Made by a program: the position numbers and the translations under genes. The notes under the pieces were generated by a model. The model ran no database searches, was not told where the DNA came from, and saw only the letters and a program-made list of their open reading frames with translations. A stretch of 64,000 nt of DNA from Bacteroidales bacterium (GTDB lineage Bacteria; Bacteroidota; Bacteroidia; Bacteroidales; Marinifilaceae), in the NCBI GenBank assembly GCA_015061245.1, contig SUWY01000012.1:1-64000 (forward strand), written 5' to 3'. Every line of letters starts with the position of its first letter. Position 1 is the first letter of the stretch. Positions 10,382 to 19,339 of the stretch are shown here, piece by piece.

Positions 10382-11143
10382 ATGGAGACAAATGAGATAA
10401 TAAAACCTGAAAACCTTGTGGTTGGTCGTACTTCTGTATTGAAGGAGTGTCCAATGCACTATTGTCCCGGTTGTACTCATGGAGTTGTTCATAAACTTAT
10501 AGCCGAGGTTGTTGAGGAGCTGGGTATTCAGGATGCAACAATAGGAGTTTGTCCCGTTGGTTGCTCTGTTTTCATGTATAACTATATGGATGTTGATATG
10601 GTCGAGGCTGCACATGGGCGAGCTCCTGCGGTTGCAACTGCAATCAGTCGATTAAACCCAGATAAGTATGTATTTACATATCAAGGTGATGGTGATATGG
10701 CGTCGATTGGTTGTGCTGAGATTATGCACGCTTGTAACCGAGGAGAGAATATAGTTGTAGTCTTTATTAATAATGCCATCTATGGAATGACCGGAGGGCA
10801 AATGGCTCCGACAACACTATTAGGGCAAATTACAGCAACAACACCATACGGTCGTGAGCCTAAGTTGCACGGCTATCCATTGCAAATAACCGAGTTGATA
10901 GCTCAGTTGCCGGGAACTTGTTATGTGACAAGACAATCAGCAGATACCCCTGCTGCTATACGTAAGACAAAGGCCGCTCTTAAAAAGGCATTCCAAAATA
11001 CCAGAAGAGGAGCAGGAACATCGTATGTAGAGGTGGTTGGAACATGTGCATCAGGTTGGAAGTTGTCGCCCGAGGAGGCGAATAACTGGATGCGTACAAA
11101 TATGTTTGATAAGTATCCATTAGGAGATTTGAAAGATATTTAA
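10382..11143 (+). CDS. korB: 2-oxoacid:ferredoxin oxidoreductase beta subunit (TPP-binding)
   Basis: CPGCTHG, GDGDMASIG, NNAIYGMTGGQMAPTT. Confidence 0.9.
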   Translation: METNEIIKPENLVVGRTSVLKECPMHYCPGCTHGVVHKLIAEVVEELGIQDATIGVCPVGCSVFMYNYMDVDMVEAAHGRAPAVATAISRLNPDKYVFTYQGDGDMASIGCAEIMHACNRGENIVVVFINNAIYGMTGGQMAPTTLLGQITATTPYGREPKLHGYPLQITELIAQLPGTCYVTRQSADTPAAIRKTKAALKKAFQNTRRGAGTSYVEVVGTCASGWKLSPEEANNWMRTNMFDKYPLGDLKDI

Positions 11144-11145
11144 TT

Positions 11146-11697
11146 ATGACTGAAGAGATATTGATAGCCGGTTTTGGGGGCCAGGGAGTTTTATCGATGG
11201 GTAAGATTTTGGCTTATGCAGGAATAATGAAGGATAAAGAGGTCTCTTGGATGCCATCGTATGGTCCTGAGATGCGTGGCGGTACAGCCAATGTTACTGT
11301 TATTCTTAGCGATGAGAAGATTAGTTCTCCAATTTTGAACAAATTCGATACTGTTATTGTGTTGAATCAGCAGTCAATGGATAAGTTTGAGAGCTCGGTA
11401 AAGTCTGGTGGATGCTTGTTGTATGATCCTAATGGAATCACTATCTTCCCGACAAGAAGAGATATAAATATCTACCGTATAGAGGCTACTCGTTTAGCAG
11501 CAGAGTCTGGAAATCCTAAGGTGTTTAATATGATAGTGTTGGGAGCCTATGTTAAGGCAAAGCAGGTTGTAGATTCCGAGAATGTTCAGTTGGCATTAGA
11601 GAAATCTTTGCCTGAGCGTTATCACAAATTGATTCCTCTTAATATGCAGGCATTTTCTAATGGGATGGAGTATTTAGAGGGAGAATTTGTTCTTTGA
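11146..11697 (+). CDS. korC: 2-oxoacid:ferredoxin oxidoreductase gamma subunit
   Basis: GFGGQGVLSMGKILA, GPEMRGGTAN. Confidence 0.9.
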   Translation: MTEEILIAGFGGQGVLSMGKILAYAGIMKDKEVSWMPSYGPEMRGGTANVTVILSDEKISSPILNKFDTVIVLNQQSMDKFESSVKSGGCLLYDPNGITIFPTRRDINIYRIEATRLAAESGNPKVFNMIVLGAYVKAKQVVDSENVQLALEKSLPERYHKLIPLNMQAFSNGMEYLEGEFVL

Positions 11698-11720
11698 TTG
11701 AAAAAAATATTGAAGAAAGT

Positions 11721-11751
11721 TTTGCAGATTCAGAATTAATTCATAATTTTG
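11721..11751 (+). promoter_or_regulatory. Bacteroidales promoter for the tRNA-Asn pair (TTTG-N19-TAATTTTG)
   Basis: TTTG 11721-11724; TAATTTTG 11744-11751. Confidence 0.6.
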
Positions 11752-11770
11752 CATCGCTTTTGAAAAACAC

Positions 11771-11844
11771 GCCTCAATAGCTCAGTTGGTTAGAGCGGCG
11801 GACTGTTAATCCGTAGGTCCTAGGTTCAAGTCCTCGTTGAGGCG
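11771..11844 (+). tRNA. tRNA-Asn (GTT), copy 1
   Basis: 7-bp acceptor GCCTCAA/TTGAGGC, D arm, anticodon loop CTGTTAA, TTCAAGT T-loop. Confidence 0.93.
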
Positions 11845-11884
11845 CACAAAGAAGGAGAATGCGCCTTTATTTTCAAAAGCATTT

Positions 11885-11958
11885 GCCTCAATAGCTCAGT
11901 TGGTTAGAGCGGCGGACTGTTAATCCGTAGGTCCTAGGTTCAAGTCCTCGTTGAGGCG
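11885..11958 (+). tRNA. tRNA-Asn (GTT), copy 2
   Basis: Identical to copy 1. Confidence 0.93.
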
Positions 11959-11963
11959 CAGAA

Positions 11964-11989
11964 GCGGTATCGAAAGATACCGCTTTTTT
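11964..11989 (+). terminator. Rho-independent terminator after the tRNA pair
   Basis: GCGGTATC-GAAA-GATACCGC followed by TTTTTT. Confidence 0.9.
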
Positions 11990-12072
11990 GTTTTGTGTAT
12001 GTTTGGTTACAACGGCTTATTTTTTTAAATTTGCAGGGTTGTTGCACGATTAGCGATTTTTTTCAATCAATT

Positions 12073-13242
12073 ATGAGAAAAGACGAAAGATATAACAAAA
12101 GAGGCGTTTCTGCATCGAAGGAGGATGTTCATAACGCAATTAAAAACATTGACAAGGGGCTCTTCCCTACAGCGTTTTGTAAGGTAATTCCTGATTATTT
12201 GGGAGGAGATGAGGAGTATTGCAATATAATGCATGCCGATGGAGCAGGAACAAAATCCTCTTTGGCATATTTGTATTGGAAAGAGACCGGAGATTTGAGT
12301 GTTTGGAAGGGTATTGCTCAAGATGCCTTGATTATGAACATCGATGACCTTTTGTGTGTTGGTGCCGTTGATAATATTTTGCTTTCATCAACAATTGGTA
12401 GAAATAAGAATTTAGTGCCCGGTGAGGTTATCTCTGCCATTATCAATGGAACACAAGAGTTGCTTGATGAGTACAAAAAGTTAGGTGTAAATATCTATGC
12501 AACAGGAGGAGAGACTGCCGATGTAGGTGATTTGGTTAGAACTATTATTGTTGACTCTACAGTAACTTGTAGAATGAAACGTTCCGATGTGATTACCAAT
12601 GAGAAGATTCAGGCAGGCGATGTGATTGTTGCTCTTGCATCGTATGGTCAGGCAACATACGAGACTGAGTATAATGGTGGAATGGGTTCAAATGGTTTGA
12701 CCTCTGCCCGTCACGATGTATTTGCCAAATATTTGGCAGAGAAGTATCCTGAGAGCTATGATCCATCGGTTCCGGAGGAGTTGGTTTATGCCGGAGGTTG
12801 TAAATTGACCGATGCAGTTGAGGGAACTACTCTTGATGCCGGTAAGTTGGTGCTTTCACCAACAAGAACATACGCTCCTGTGATGAAGAAGATTATCGAT
12901 AAGTACAGATATGATATCCACGGTTTGATTCACTGTTCAGGAGGAGCTCAGACAAAGGTTATGAATTTTGTTGAGAATCTACATGTCATTAAGGATAATA
13001 TGTTCCCTGTACCTCCTCTATTTAAGCTGATAAAGGAGCAGAGTGGAACTGCGTGGGATGAGATGTATAAGGTTTTCAATATGGGACATAGAATGGAGAT
13101 CTATGTGGCTCCAGAGTTGGCCCAGGATATTATTGATATTGCTGCAGAGTTTAATATTGATGCTCGAATTATTGGTCGTTGTGAGGCTTACGAGGGTAAG
13201 AAGTTGACTATTGAGAGCGAGTACGGTCAGTTTGAATATTAA
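12073..13242 (+). CDS. purM: Phosphoribosylformylglycinamidine cyclo-ligase
   Basis: AIR synthase pattern (HADGAGTK, GGETADVGD, ALASYGQATYE); ATG internal to ORF 11995. Confidence 0.8.
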   Translation: MRKDERYNKRGVSASKEDVHNAIKNIDKGLFPTAFCKVIPDYLGGDEEYCNIMHADGAGTKSSLAYLYWKETGDLSVWKGIAQDALIMNIDDLLCVGAVDNILLSSTIGRNKNLVPGEVISAIINGTQELLDEYKKLGVNIYATGGETADVGDLVRTIIVDSTVTCRMKRSDVITNEKIQAGDVIVALASYGQATYETEYNGGMGSNGLTSARHDVFAKYLAEKYPESYDPSVPEELVYAGGCKLTDAVEGTTLDAGKLVLSPTRTYAPVMKKIIDKYRYDIHGLIHCSGGAQTKVMNFVENLHVIKDNMFPVPPLFKLIKEQSGTAWDEMYKVFNMGHRMEIYVAPELAQDIIDIAAEFNIDARIIGRCEAYEGKKLTIESEYGQFEY

Positions 13243-13252
13243 AAGTTAAGTT

Positions 13253-14539
13253 ATGAAGGTACTTTTATTAGGAAGTGGTGGTCGTGAGCATGCTATTGCT
13301 TGGAAGTTGGCTCAAAGCCCTAAGTTGGAAAAGTTATATATCGCTCCGGGTAATGCAGGAATGGCTGCTGTGGGTCAGATTGTAAATATTTCAGTTAATG
13401 ATTTCCCTGCGATTGCAGATTTTGTTGCTGAGAATGGTATTGAGTTGGTTGTTGTAGGTCCTGAGGATCCTCTTGTAAATGGAGTAAGAAACTATCTTGA
13501 AGCTGATGCTCGTTTGCAAGGTTTGATGATTGTCGGCCCCGGAAAGGATGGAGCTATTCTTGAGGGAAGTAAGGATTTTGCAAAGGAGTTTATGGTTAGA
13601 CATGGAATTCCTACAGCAAAGTATGTGACCGTTACTCCCGATAATATTGCAGAGGGTGTTGAGTTCTTGAAGAGTGTGCAGCCTCCATATGTTCTAAAGG
13701 CCGATGGTTTGGCAGCAGGTAAGGGTGTGCTTATCTTGAATGATTTAGACGAGGCTATTTCTGAGTTGAACAGCATGCTTGGAGGTAAGTTTGGTAAGGC
13801 CAGCGCTCGTGTTGTTATTGAGGAGTGTTTGAAGGGTATTGAGATTTCAGTATTCGCTATTACCGATGGAACTCACTATAGAATTTTGGGATCTGCGAAG
13901 GATTACAAGAGAATTGGTGAGAATGATGAGGGATTGAATACCGGAGGAATGGGAGCTGTATCGCCGGTTCCTTTTGCCGATGCCGAGTTCAATAAGCGAG
14001 TTGAGGATAGAGTTGTTCGTCCTACAATCGAGGGTTTTGTAAAGGATGGAATTGACTATAAGGGTTTTGTATTCTTTGGTTTGATGAATGACAATGGAGA
14101 TCCTCAGGTTATTGAGTATAACGTTCGTATGGGTGATCCCGAGACTGAGGTTGTAATGCCAAGATTGAAGAGCGACTTGCTTGATATTATGGTTGCAACA
14201 GCAAAGGGAGAGTTGGATAAGGTGCCATTCGAGATGGATGCAAGAACTTGTACTACCGTTATGATGGTTTCCGGAGGTTACCCCGGAGATTATGAGAAGG
14301 GTAAGGTGATTACCGGTTGTGATGAGGTTGAGGGAAGTATTGTCTTTCATGCAGGTACCAAGTTCAATGACGTGGGTCAGGTTGTAACAAATGGTGGCCG
14401 TGTTATAGCTGTAAGTTCTTACGGAGACTCTATCGATGAGGCTTTGACTATGAGTTATAAGAATGTTGCCAAGATTAAGTTTGATGGAGCATATTTCCGT
14501 AGAGATATTGGTCAGGATTTAAAGAGATATTGCAAGTAG
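13253..14539 (+). CDS. purD: Phosphoribosylamine--glycine ligase
   Basis: VLLLGSGGREHAIAWKL, ATP-grasp, NVRMGDPETEVVMPRL. Confidence 0.95.
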   Translation: MKVLLLGSGGREHAIAWKLAQSPKLEKLYIAPGNAGMAAVGQIVNISVNDFPAIADFVAENGIELVVVGPEDPLVNGVRNYLEADARLQGLMIVGPGKDGAILEGSKDFAKEFMVRHGIPTAKYVTVTPDNIAEGVEFLKSVQPPYVLKADGLAAGKGVLILNDLDEAISELNSMLGGKFGKASARVVIEECLKGIEISVFAITDGTHYRILGSAKDYKRIGENDEGLNTGGMGAVSPVPFADAEFNKRVEDRVVRPTIEGFVKDGIDYKGFVFFGLMNDNGDPQVIEYNVRMGDPETEVVMPRLKSDLLDIMVATAKGELDKVPFEMDARTCTTVMMVSGGYPGDYEKGKVITGCDEVEGSIVFHAGTKFNDVGQVVTNGGRVIAVSSYGDSIDEALTMSYKNVAKIKFDGAYFRRDIGQDLKRYCK

Positions 14540-14546
14540 TATTGCA

Positions 14547-15347
14547 ATGGAGAATATATTGTGGGGAGCATTGGCTGTGCTGCTAGTAATGGCAGTAATG
14601 GTGTTTCAAGCCATGCGAGGGGTATTGATTCGCAAAAACTATTTTTTGCCGGCGGTTGTATATCTGTTAGCCGTTGTCAGATTACTCCCTTTGTATGGTT
14701 TGAGTAACACCCTGATAGCAGCTATATGCTTCTCTTTTTTATTCTATTTTGTTGAACAGGCTGTAATAAGGCAGCATAGTAATGCTCCGGTTTTTGGAAT
14801 AGGAGTATCTTCGTTGCTTGTGGCTGCGCTTGTGCCGAAATTGGTTCTGTTTATCCCATTTGGTCTGTTGGCATTGGCTCTGATAGCAAGATTTTCCGTT
14901 AAAGATATCTCAGCACTCTTTGTGGGGTGGATTACAGCAGCTCTCTTCCTATTTACATGGCTGTTTTGTACCGATCAATTTATGGCGGCCTGGGGTAATT
15001 GGATAGAGGAGCTTATGTTTATGTCACAGACCGGAATTGGTAGTGCCGGAGAGTGGATTCGTCTGGCAATCCTGTTTGTTTTGATTTTGTGGATGATTGT
15101 GGCAGGTGTTACAAAGTTTATGCCTGCTCTATATACTGAGCGTAGATTTATCAGTGTCGTTATTGCGACTCCTGTGGCTATAGGAGTCTCTGCAATTCTG
15201 TTTAGTGGTATTAATCATGATATGATTTACGTCTCGTCACTTCCTATTGCGTGGATTGCCTCTTATTTTTACCAATCGGGTAAAAGTATAGGCGCAAAAG
15301 TAATCTTTTACGCCTATCTGATTCTATCGTTAATACCAATCTCTTAG
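14547..15347 (+). CDS. Uncharacterised polytopic membrane protein (possibly DUF6427-like)
   Basis: 266 aa, multiple TM segments, immediately downstream of purD. Confidence 0.5.
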   Translation: MENILWGALAVLLVMAVMVFQAMRGVLIRKNYFLPAVVYLLAVVRLLPLYGLSNTLIAAICFSFLFYFVEQAVIRQHSNAPVFGIGVSSLLVAALVPKLVLFIPFGLLALALIARFSVKDISALFVGWITAALFLFTWLFCTDQFMAAWGNWIEELMFMSQTGIGSAGEWIRLAILFVLILWMIVAGVTKFMPALYTERRFISVVIATPVAIGVSAILFSGINHDMIYVSSLPIAWIASYFYQSGKSIGAKVIFYAYLILSLIPIS

Positions 15348-16676
15348 TTATCTGTTAAAACGAAGCAGTTCGCCTCGAACCTCTTCGTTAATCTTGCCAT
15401 CTTTATATACGGTTTGACCATTAACAATGGTCTGTTTTACCTTGTAGTTGAATGTTTTGCCATTTACAGGGGACCAACCGCATTGATACATGATGTTGTC
15501 TGCGCTGACTTTCCATGGCTCTTTCTTAAAGATACATATATCAGCTTTATACCCCTCGCGTATGAATCCTCGCTTATCAATATTGAAACGTAATGCAGGA
15601 GCGTGGCACATTCCCTCAACAACCTTCTGCATAATGGTTTCTCCCTTCTCGACAAGCTCAAGCATCATTACAAGGGAGTGTTGTACCAATGGGCCTCCAC
15701 CGGCTGCTTTGGTGTAGCTGCCTTGTTTGTCTTGAATAGTGTGAGGTGCATGGTCGGTGGCAATGACATCGATTATTCCATTGTTTATAGCCTTTACCAA
15801 AGCTTTGCGATCTGACTCCTTTTTAATTGCAGGATTCCAACGTACAAAGTTTCCAAGCTCCTTGTAGGCTTCATCGTTGAAGAATAGGTGGTGAACGCAA
15901 ACCTCGCCTGTTATGGATTTGTCTTTTATGCAACCGCTTTGAAGTAGTTCTACCTCTTCGGCAGTGCTAAGGTGAAGCAGGTGTAGTTGTGCGTTATATT
16001 GCTTTGCCATTGAGACAGCCAGTGAACTGCTCTTATAACATGCCTCGCGACTTCTGATTTCAGGGTGTAGAGTGATAGGAATATCCTCGCCATATTGCTC
16101 TTTGTATTTTGCAATATTGGCCTCGATTGTCGGGGTATCTTCGCAGTGTGTTGCAATAAGCACCGGTGAATTCTCAAAAATCTCCTTAAGAGTCTCCGGA
16201 TTATCTACCAACATGTTTCCTGTCGATGAGCCCATGAAGAGTTTTAATCCGCATACTGTCGATGGATCGATCTTTTTAATCTCTTCAATGTTGTCTTTGG
16301 TTGCGCCAAGATAGAACGAGTAGTTGACCGATGAATCTTTCGCTGCAATTTGTTGTTTCTCTTTAAGTAGCTCAATGGTGGTAGTGGCCGGTTTTACATT
16401 CGGCATATCCATAAAACTGGTAACGCCTCCTGCTGCTGCTGCACGGCTACCCTCTTTAATGTTACCCTTGTGCGTTAAACCCGGCTCACGGAAGTGAACC
16501 TGATCGTCAATAACACCGGGAATTACAAAGCAATCTGTTGCGTCAATAATTTCGCACTCATTGTCTTTCTCAATGTTTTTGCCAATCTTTATGATGGTAT
16601 CATCTTGAAGCAATATGTCCGCTTTGTATATTGCCCCCTGGTTGATGATGGTTCCGTTTTGAATTAACCTCTTCAT
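15348..16676 (-). CDS. pyrC: Dihydroorotase
   Basis: DDQVHFREPG, DMPNVKPATT, HLLHLSTAEE, ATDHAPH. Confidence 0.9.
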   Translation of the reverse strand: MKRLIQNGTIINQGAIYKADILLQDDTIIKIGKNIEKDNECEIIDATDCFVIPGVIDDQVHFREPGLTHKGNIKEGSRAAAAGGVTSFMDMPNVKPATTTIELLKEKQQIAAKDSSVNYSFYLGATKDNIEEIKKIDPSTVCGLKLFMGSSTGNMLVDNPETLKEIFENSPVLIATHCEDTPTIEANIAKYKEQYGEDIPITLHPEIRSREACYKSSSLAVSMAKQYNAQLHLLHLSTAEEVELLQSGCIKDKSITGEVCVHHLFFNDEAYKELGNFVRWNPAIKKESDRKALVKAINNGIIDVIATDHAPHTIQDKQGSYTKAAGGGPLVQHSLVMMLELVEKGETIMQKVVEGMCHAPALRFNIDKRGFIREGYKADICIFKKEPWKVSADNIMYQCGWSPVNGKTFNYKVKQTIVNGQTVYKDGKINEEVRGELLRFNR

Positions 16677-17419
16677 GCTTTGATTTTGTGTTGCTTTGGT
16701 TTGATTTTACCAGTCATAGCTCTTAGACGTAGTTGTACCACTCCCCATAGAGCCTCTGAAATAATACCTCCGCTCATCTTAGATGTTCCTAATGTTCTAT
16801 CAGTAAAGATGATTGGAACCTCTTTGATGTTGAATTTGAGGGTCCATGAAGTGAATTTCATCTCAATCTGGAAAGCGTATCCCTTGAATTTAACAGCATC
16901 CAAGTCAATTGTTTCAAGCACCTTTCGGGTGTAGCATACGAATCCGGCAGTAGAGTCGTGGATGGGCATATTGGTTACAAATTTTACATATTTCGATGCA
17001 AAATATGATAGCAATACTCTTGACATAGGCCAATTCACAACATTTACACCTGTAACATATCTTGAACCAACCGAAACGTCGGCTCCGTTTTTACACGCCT
17101 CATATAGGCGAACCAAGTCATCGGGATTGTGTGAAAAATCGGCATCCATCTCGAAAATGTAGTTGTATCCATTTTCAAGCGCCCACTTGAATCCTGTAAT
17201 GTAGGCAGTTCCAAGACCTAATTTGCCGGAACGCTCAATAAGGTGAAGTTGTGAAAACTCCTTTTGCAGCCCCTTCACAATTGCTCCTGTGCCGTCGGGT
17301 GATCCATCGTCAATGATGACAATGTCAAACTCCGGCTTTAAATTGAAAACATATCTAATGATGTTCTCAATATTCTCCTTCTCATTATAAGTAGGAATTA
17401 TTACAACTCTCTCACTCAC
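16673..17419 (-). CDS. Polyprenol monophosphomannose synthase-like GT2
   Basis: VVIIPTYNEKENIENII, DDGSPDGT, EMDADFSHNPDDL, GSRYV. Confidence 0.9.
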   Translation of the reverse strand: MSERVVIIPTYNEKENIENIIRYVFNLKPEFDIVIIDDGSPDGTGAIVKGLQKEFSQLHLIERSGKLGLGTAYITGFKWALENGYNYIFEMDADFSHNPDDLVRLYEACKNGADVSVGSRYVTGVNVVNWPMSRVLLSYFASKYVKFVTNMPIHDSTAGFVCYTRKVLETIDLDAVKFKGYAFQIEMKFTSWTLKFNIKEVPIIFTDRTLGTSKMSGGIISEALWGVVQLRLRAMTGKIKPKQHKIKA

Positions 17420-17430
17420 GGCTCTATGTT

Positions 17431-18717
17431 TTATAGGTGTTCAACAATTCTTTCCAATCGGTTACCTCGGGAACCTTTGACAAATATAATTGAATTTTCG
17501 GGTTTTTCCTCTTTTAATAACTCAATTAATCCTTCGGTGTTTTGAGTCCATATAATATTAGTGGCTCTATCTTTGTGATTTTCAAAGGGTTTACCTACAA
17601 AATATATTTTGCTGAAATTTTGCTCCAAAACTAAATTAACCAACTCAGCGTGGGCTTCTGCCTCTCTGTGGCCCAATTCTCGCATCTCGCCCAATATTAC
17701 AATCTTGTTTGGATGTTGCATGTTGGCAAAGTTTGTAACTGCGACTGTCATGCTTGTAGGATTTGCATTATATGCGTCAAGAATAATTGTGTTGCTTTTA
17801 CTCTTAATTAACTGTGAGCGCATATTTCCGGGGGTGTACTCCTCAATAGCTTGGGCAATTGTCTCGTCATTGATATCAAGGAATTTGCCAAGTGCTACAG
17901 CAGCCATGGCATTATGGTAGTTATATCCGCCAATTAGTTTGGTTTTAATGTAGCGGTGGCCATGTGGGGTGTGAAGATCAAGAACCATATTTGGAATGCT
18001 TTGCACCAGTTCGCCTTTTGCAATAGTGCCGGTATCTCCGTATGTTTCACGCTCAATCTGTGCCGATTTCCTCATCAATAGCTCATCGGAACTGTTTACA
18101 AATAGCTTTCCCTGTTTTGCCGCTACGTGTCTGTATAGTGCGGTTTTGGTTTCGATAATCATCTCTTTGCTGCCAAATCCCTCAATGTGCGCCTCGCCAA
18201 TATTTGTTATCAAACCGTAGTCGGGATTGGCAATGTTGCACAAGAACTCAATCTCTCCCGGATGGTTTGCCCCCATCTCAACTATTCCGAATTGGGTGGT
18301 CTCGTTCATTGAGAGCAAGGTTAGGGGAACTCCTATATGGTTGTTTAAATTTCCCTTTGTGGCAACGCAATTCATTTTCTTGCTAATCACTGCATGGCAC
18401 AACTCCTTTGTGGTGGTTTTACCATTTGTGCCTGTAATACCCAGAATGGGAATGCCCAATTTGTGCCGGTGATAGGCTGCAACCTGTTGCAGAGTATGTA
18501 AAACATTCTCTACTAGTAGGGTACGTGGTAATGATGCATATTTCGGATTGTCGATAATTGCCATATATGCTCCACTCTCAATTGCTTGTTCTGCAAAAGA
18601 GTTACCATCGAAATTCTCTCCTTTTAGTGCAAAAAAGACATCGCCCTCAACCACATTTCTGGTGTCGGTTGTTACTCGGTGTCCCTTTAATAGCGAATAA
18701 ATGTCACTGATTTCCAT
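17431..18717 (-). CDS. murF: UDP-N-acetylmuramoyl-tripeptide--D-alanyl-D-alanine ligase
   Basis: GITGTNGKTTTKEL, EMGANHPGEI, DAYNANPTSM. Confidence 0.92.
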   Translation of the reverse strand: MEISDIYSLLKGHRVTTDTRNVVEGDVFFALKGENFDGNSFAEQAIESGAYMAIIDNPKYASLPRTLLVENVLHTLQQVAAYHRHKLGIPILGITGTNGKTTTKELCHAVISKKMNCVATKGNLNNHIGVPLTLLSMNETTQFGIVEMGANHPGEIEFLCNIANPDYGLITNIGEAHIEGFGSKEMIIETKTALYRHVAAKQGKLFVNSSDELLMRKSAQIERETYGDTGTIAKGELVQSIPNMVLDLHTPHGHRYIKTKLIGGYNYHNAMAAVALGKFLDINDETIAQAIEEYTPGNMRSQLIKSKSNTIILDAYNANPTSMTVAVTNFANMQHPNKIVILGEMRELGHREAEAHAELVNLVLEQNFSKIYFVGKPFENHKDRATNIIWTQNTEGLIELLKEEKPENSIIFVKGSRGNRLERIVEHL

Positions 18718-18758
18718 AAACTATTTTCATGTATGTAGCAAAGATACGCTATTTTTCT

Positions 18759-18766
18759 TACTTTTG
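18759..18766 (+). promoter_or_regulatory. Bacteroidales -7 box (TACTTTTG) for ispF
   Basis: TAnnTTTG match 27 bp before the ATG. Confidence 0.5.
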
Positions 18767-18792
18767 TATGCGTATGAGTAATTATAATAGTT

Positions 18793-19272
18793 ATGAAGAT
18801 AAGAACAGGTATTGGTTTCGATGTACACAGGCTTGAAGAGGGGCTCCCTTTGTGGTTGGGAGGCATAAAAGTTGAGCATGTTAAGGGGTGTGTTGCTCAC
18901 TCTGATGGTGATGTGTTGATTCATGCAATATGCGATGCCATTTTGGGAGCAGCTGCAATGCGTGATATTGGTTATCACTTTCCGGATAATGATAACACCT
19001 ACAAGGCAATAGATAGTAAAATTCTCTTAAAGCGAACTGTTGATTTGGTTGCAGAGCGAGGTTTCAAGATTGGTAATATTGACTCTATTTTATGTATGCA
19101 GCAACCGAAACTTAAACCTCATATCCCCGAGATGCAGAGGGTACTTGCCGAGGTTATGGGAATCGATATTGACGATGTCTCTGTAAAGGCAACTACTACG
19201 GAAAAACTTGGATTTGAGGGGCGTGAAGAGGGCGTTTCAGCATACGCGTCAGTTCTGCTCTACAAAGATTAA
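18793..19272 (+). CDS. ispF: 2-C-methyl-D-erythritol 2,4-cyclodiphosphate synthase
   Basis: GFDVHRLEEGLPLWLGG, HSDGDVLIHA, TTTEKLGFEGREEG. Confidence 0.95.
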   Translation: MKIRTGIGFDVHRLEEGLPLWLGGIKVEHVKGCVAHSDGDVLIHAICDAILGAAAMRDIGYHFPDNDNTYKAIDSKILLKRTVDLVAERGFKIGNIDSILCMQQPKLKPHIPEMQRVLAEVMGIDIDDVSVKATTTEKLGFEGREEGVSAYASVLLYKD

Positions 19273-19279
19273 AAATAAA

Positions 19280-19311
19280 CGGGCGAGGTTTCATAACTGA
19301 TTCCTCGCCCG
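19280..19311. terminator. Hairpin between convergent ispF and pepC
   Basis: CGGGCGAGG / CCTCGCCCG 9-bp inverted repeat, 14-nt loop. Confidence 0.75.
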
Positions 19312-19339
19312 ATATTTGTTTGGTGCAAAGTGGTTCTGT

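Noticed and set aside
9074-10615. Numerous antisense ORFs in the track over the kor genes (also over purD, ppdK, pst, ffh and others)
   Set aside because: They lie opposite well-supported genes with strong family motifs and are expected by chance.
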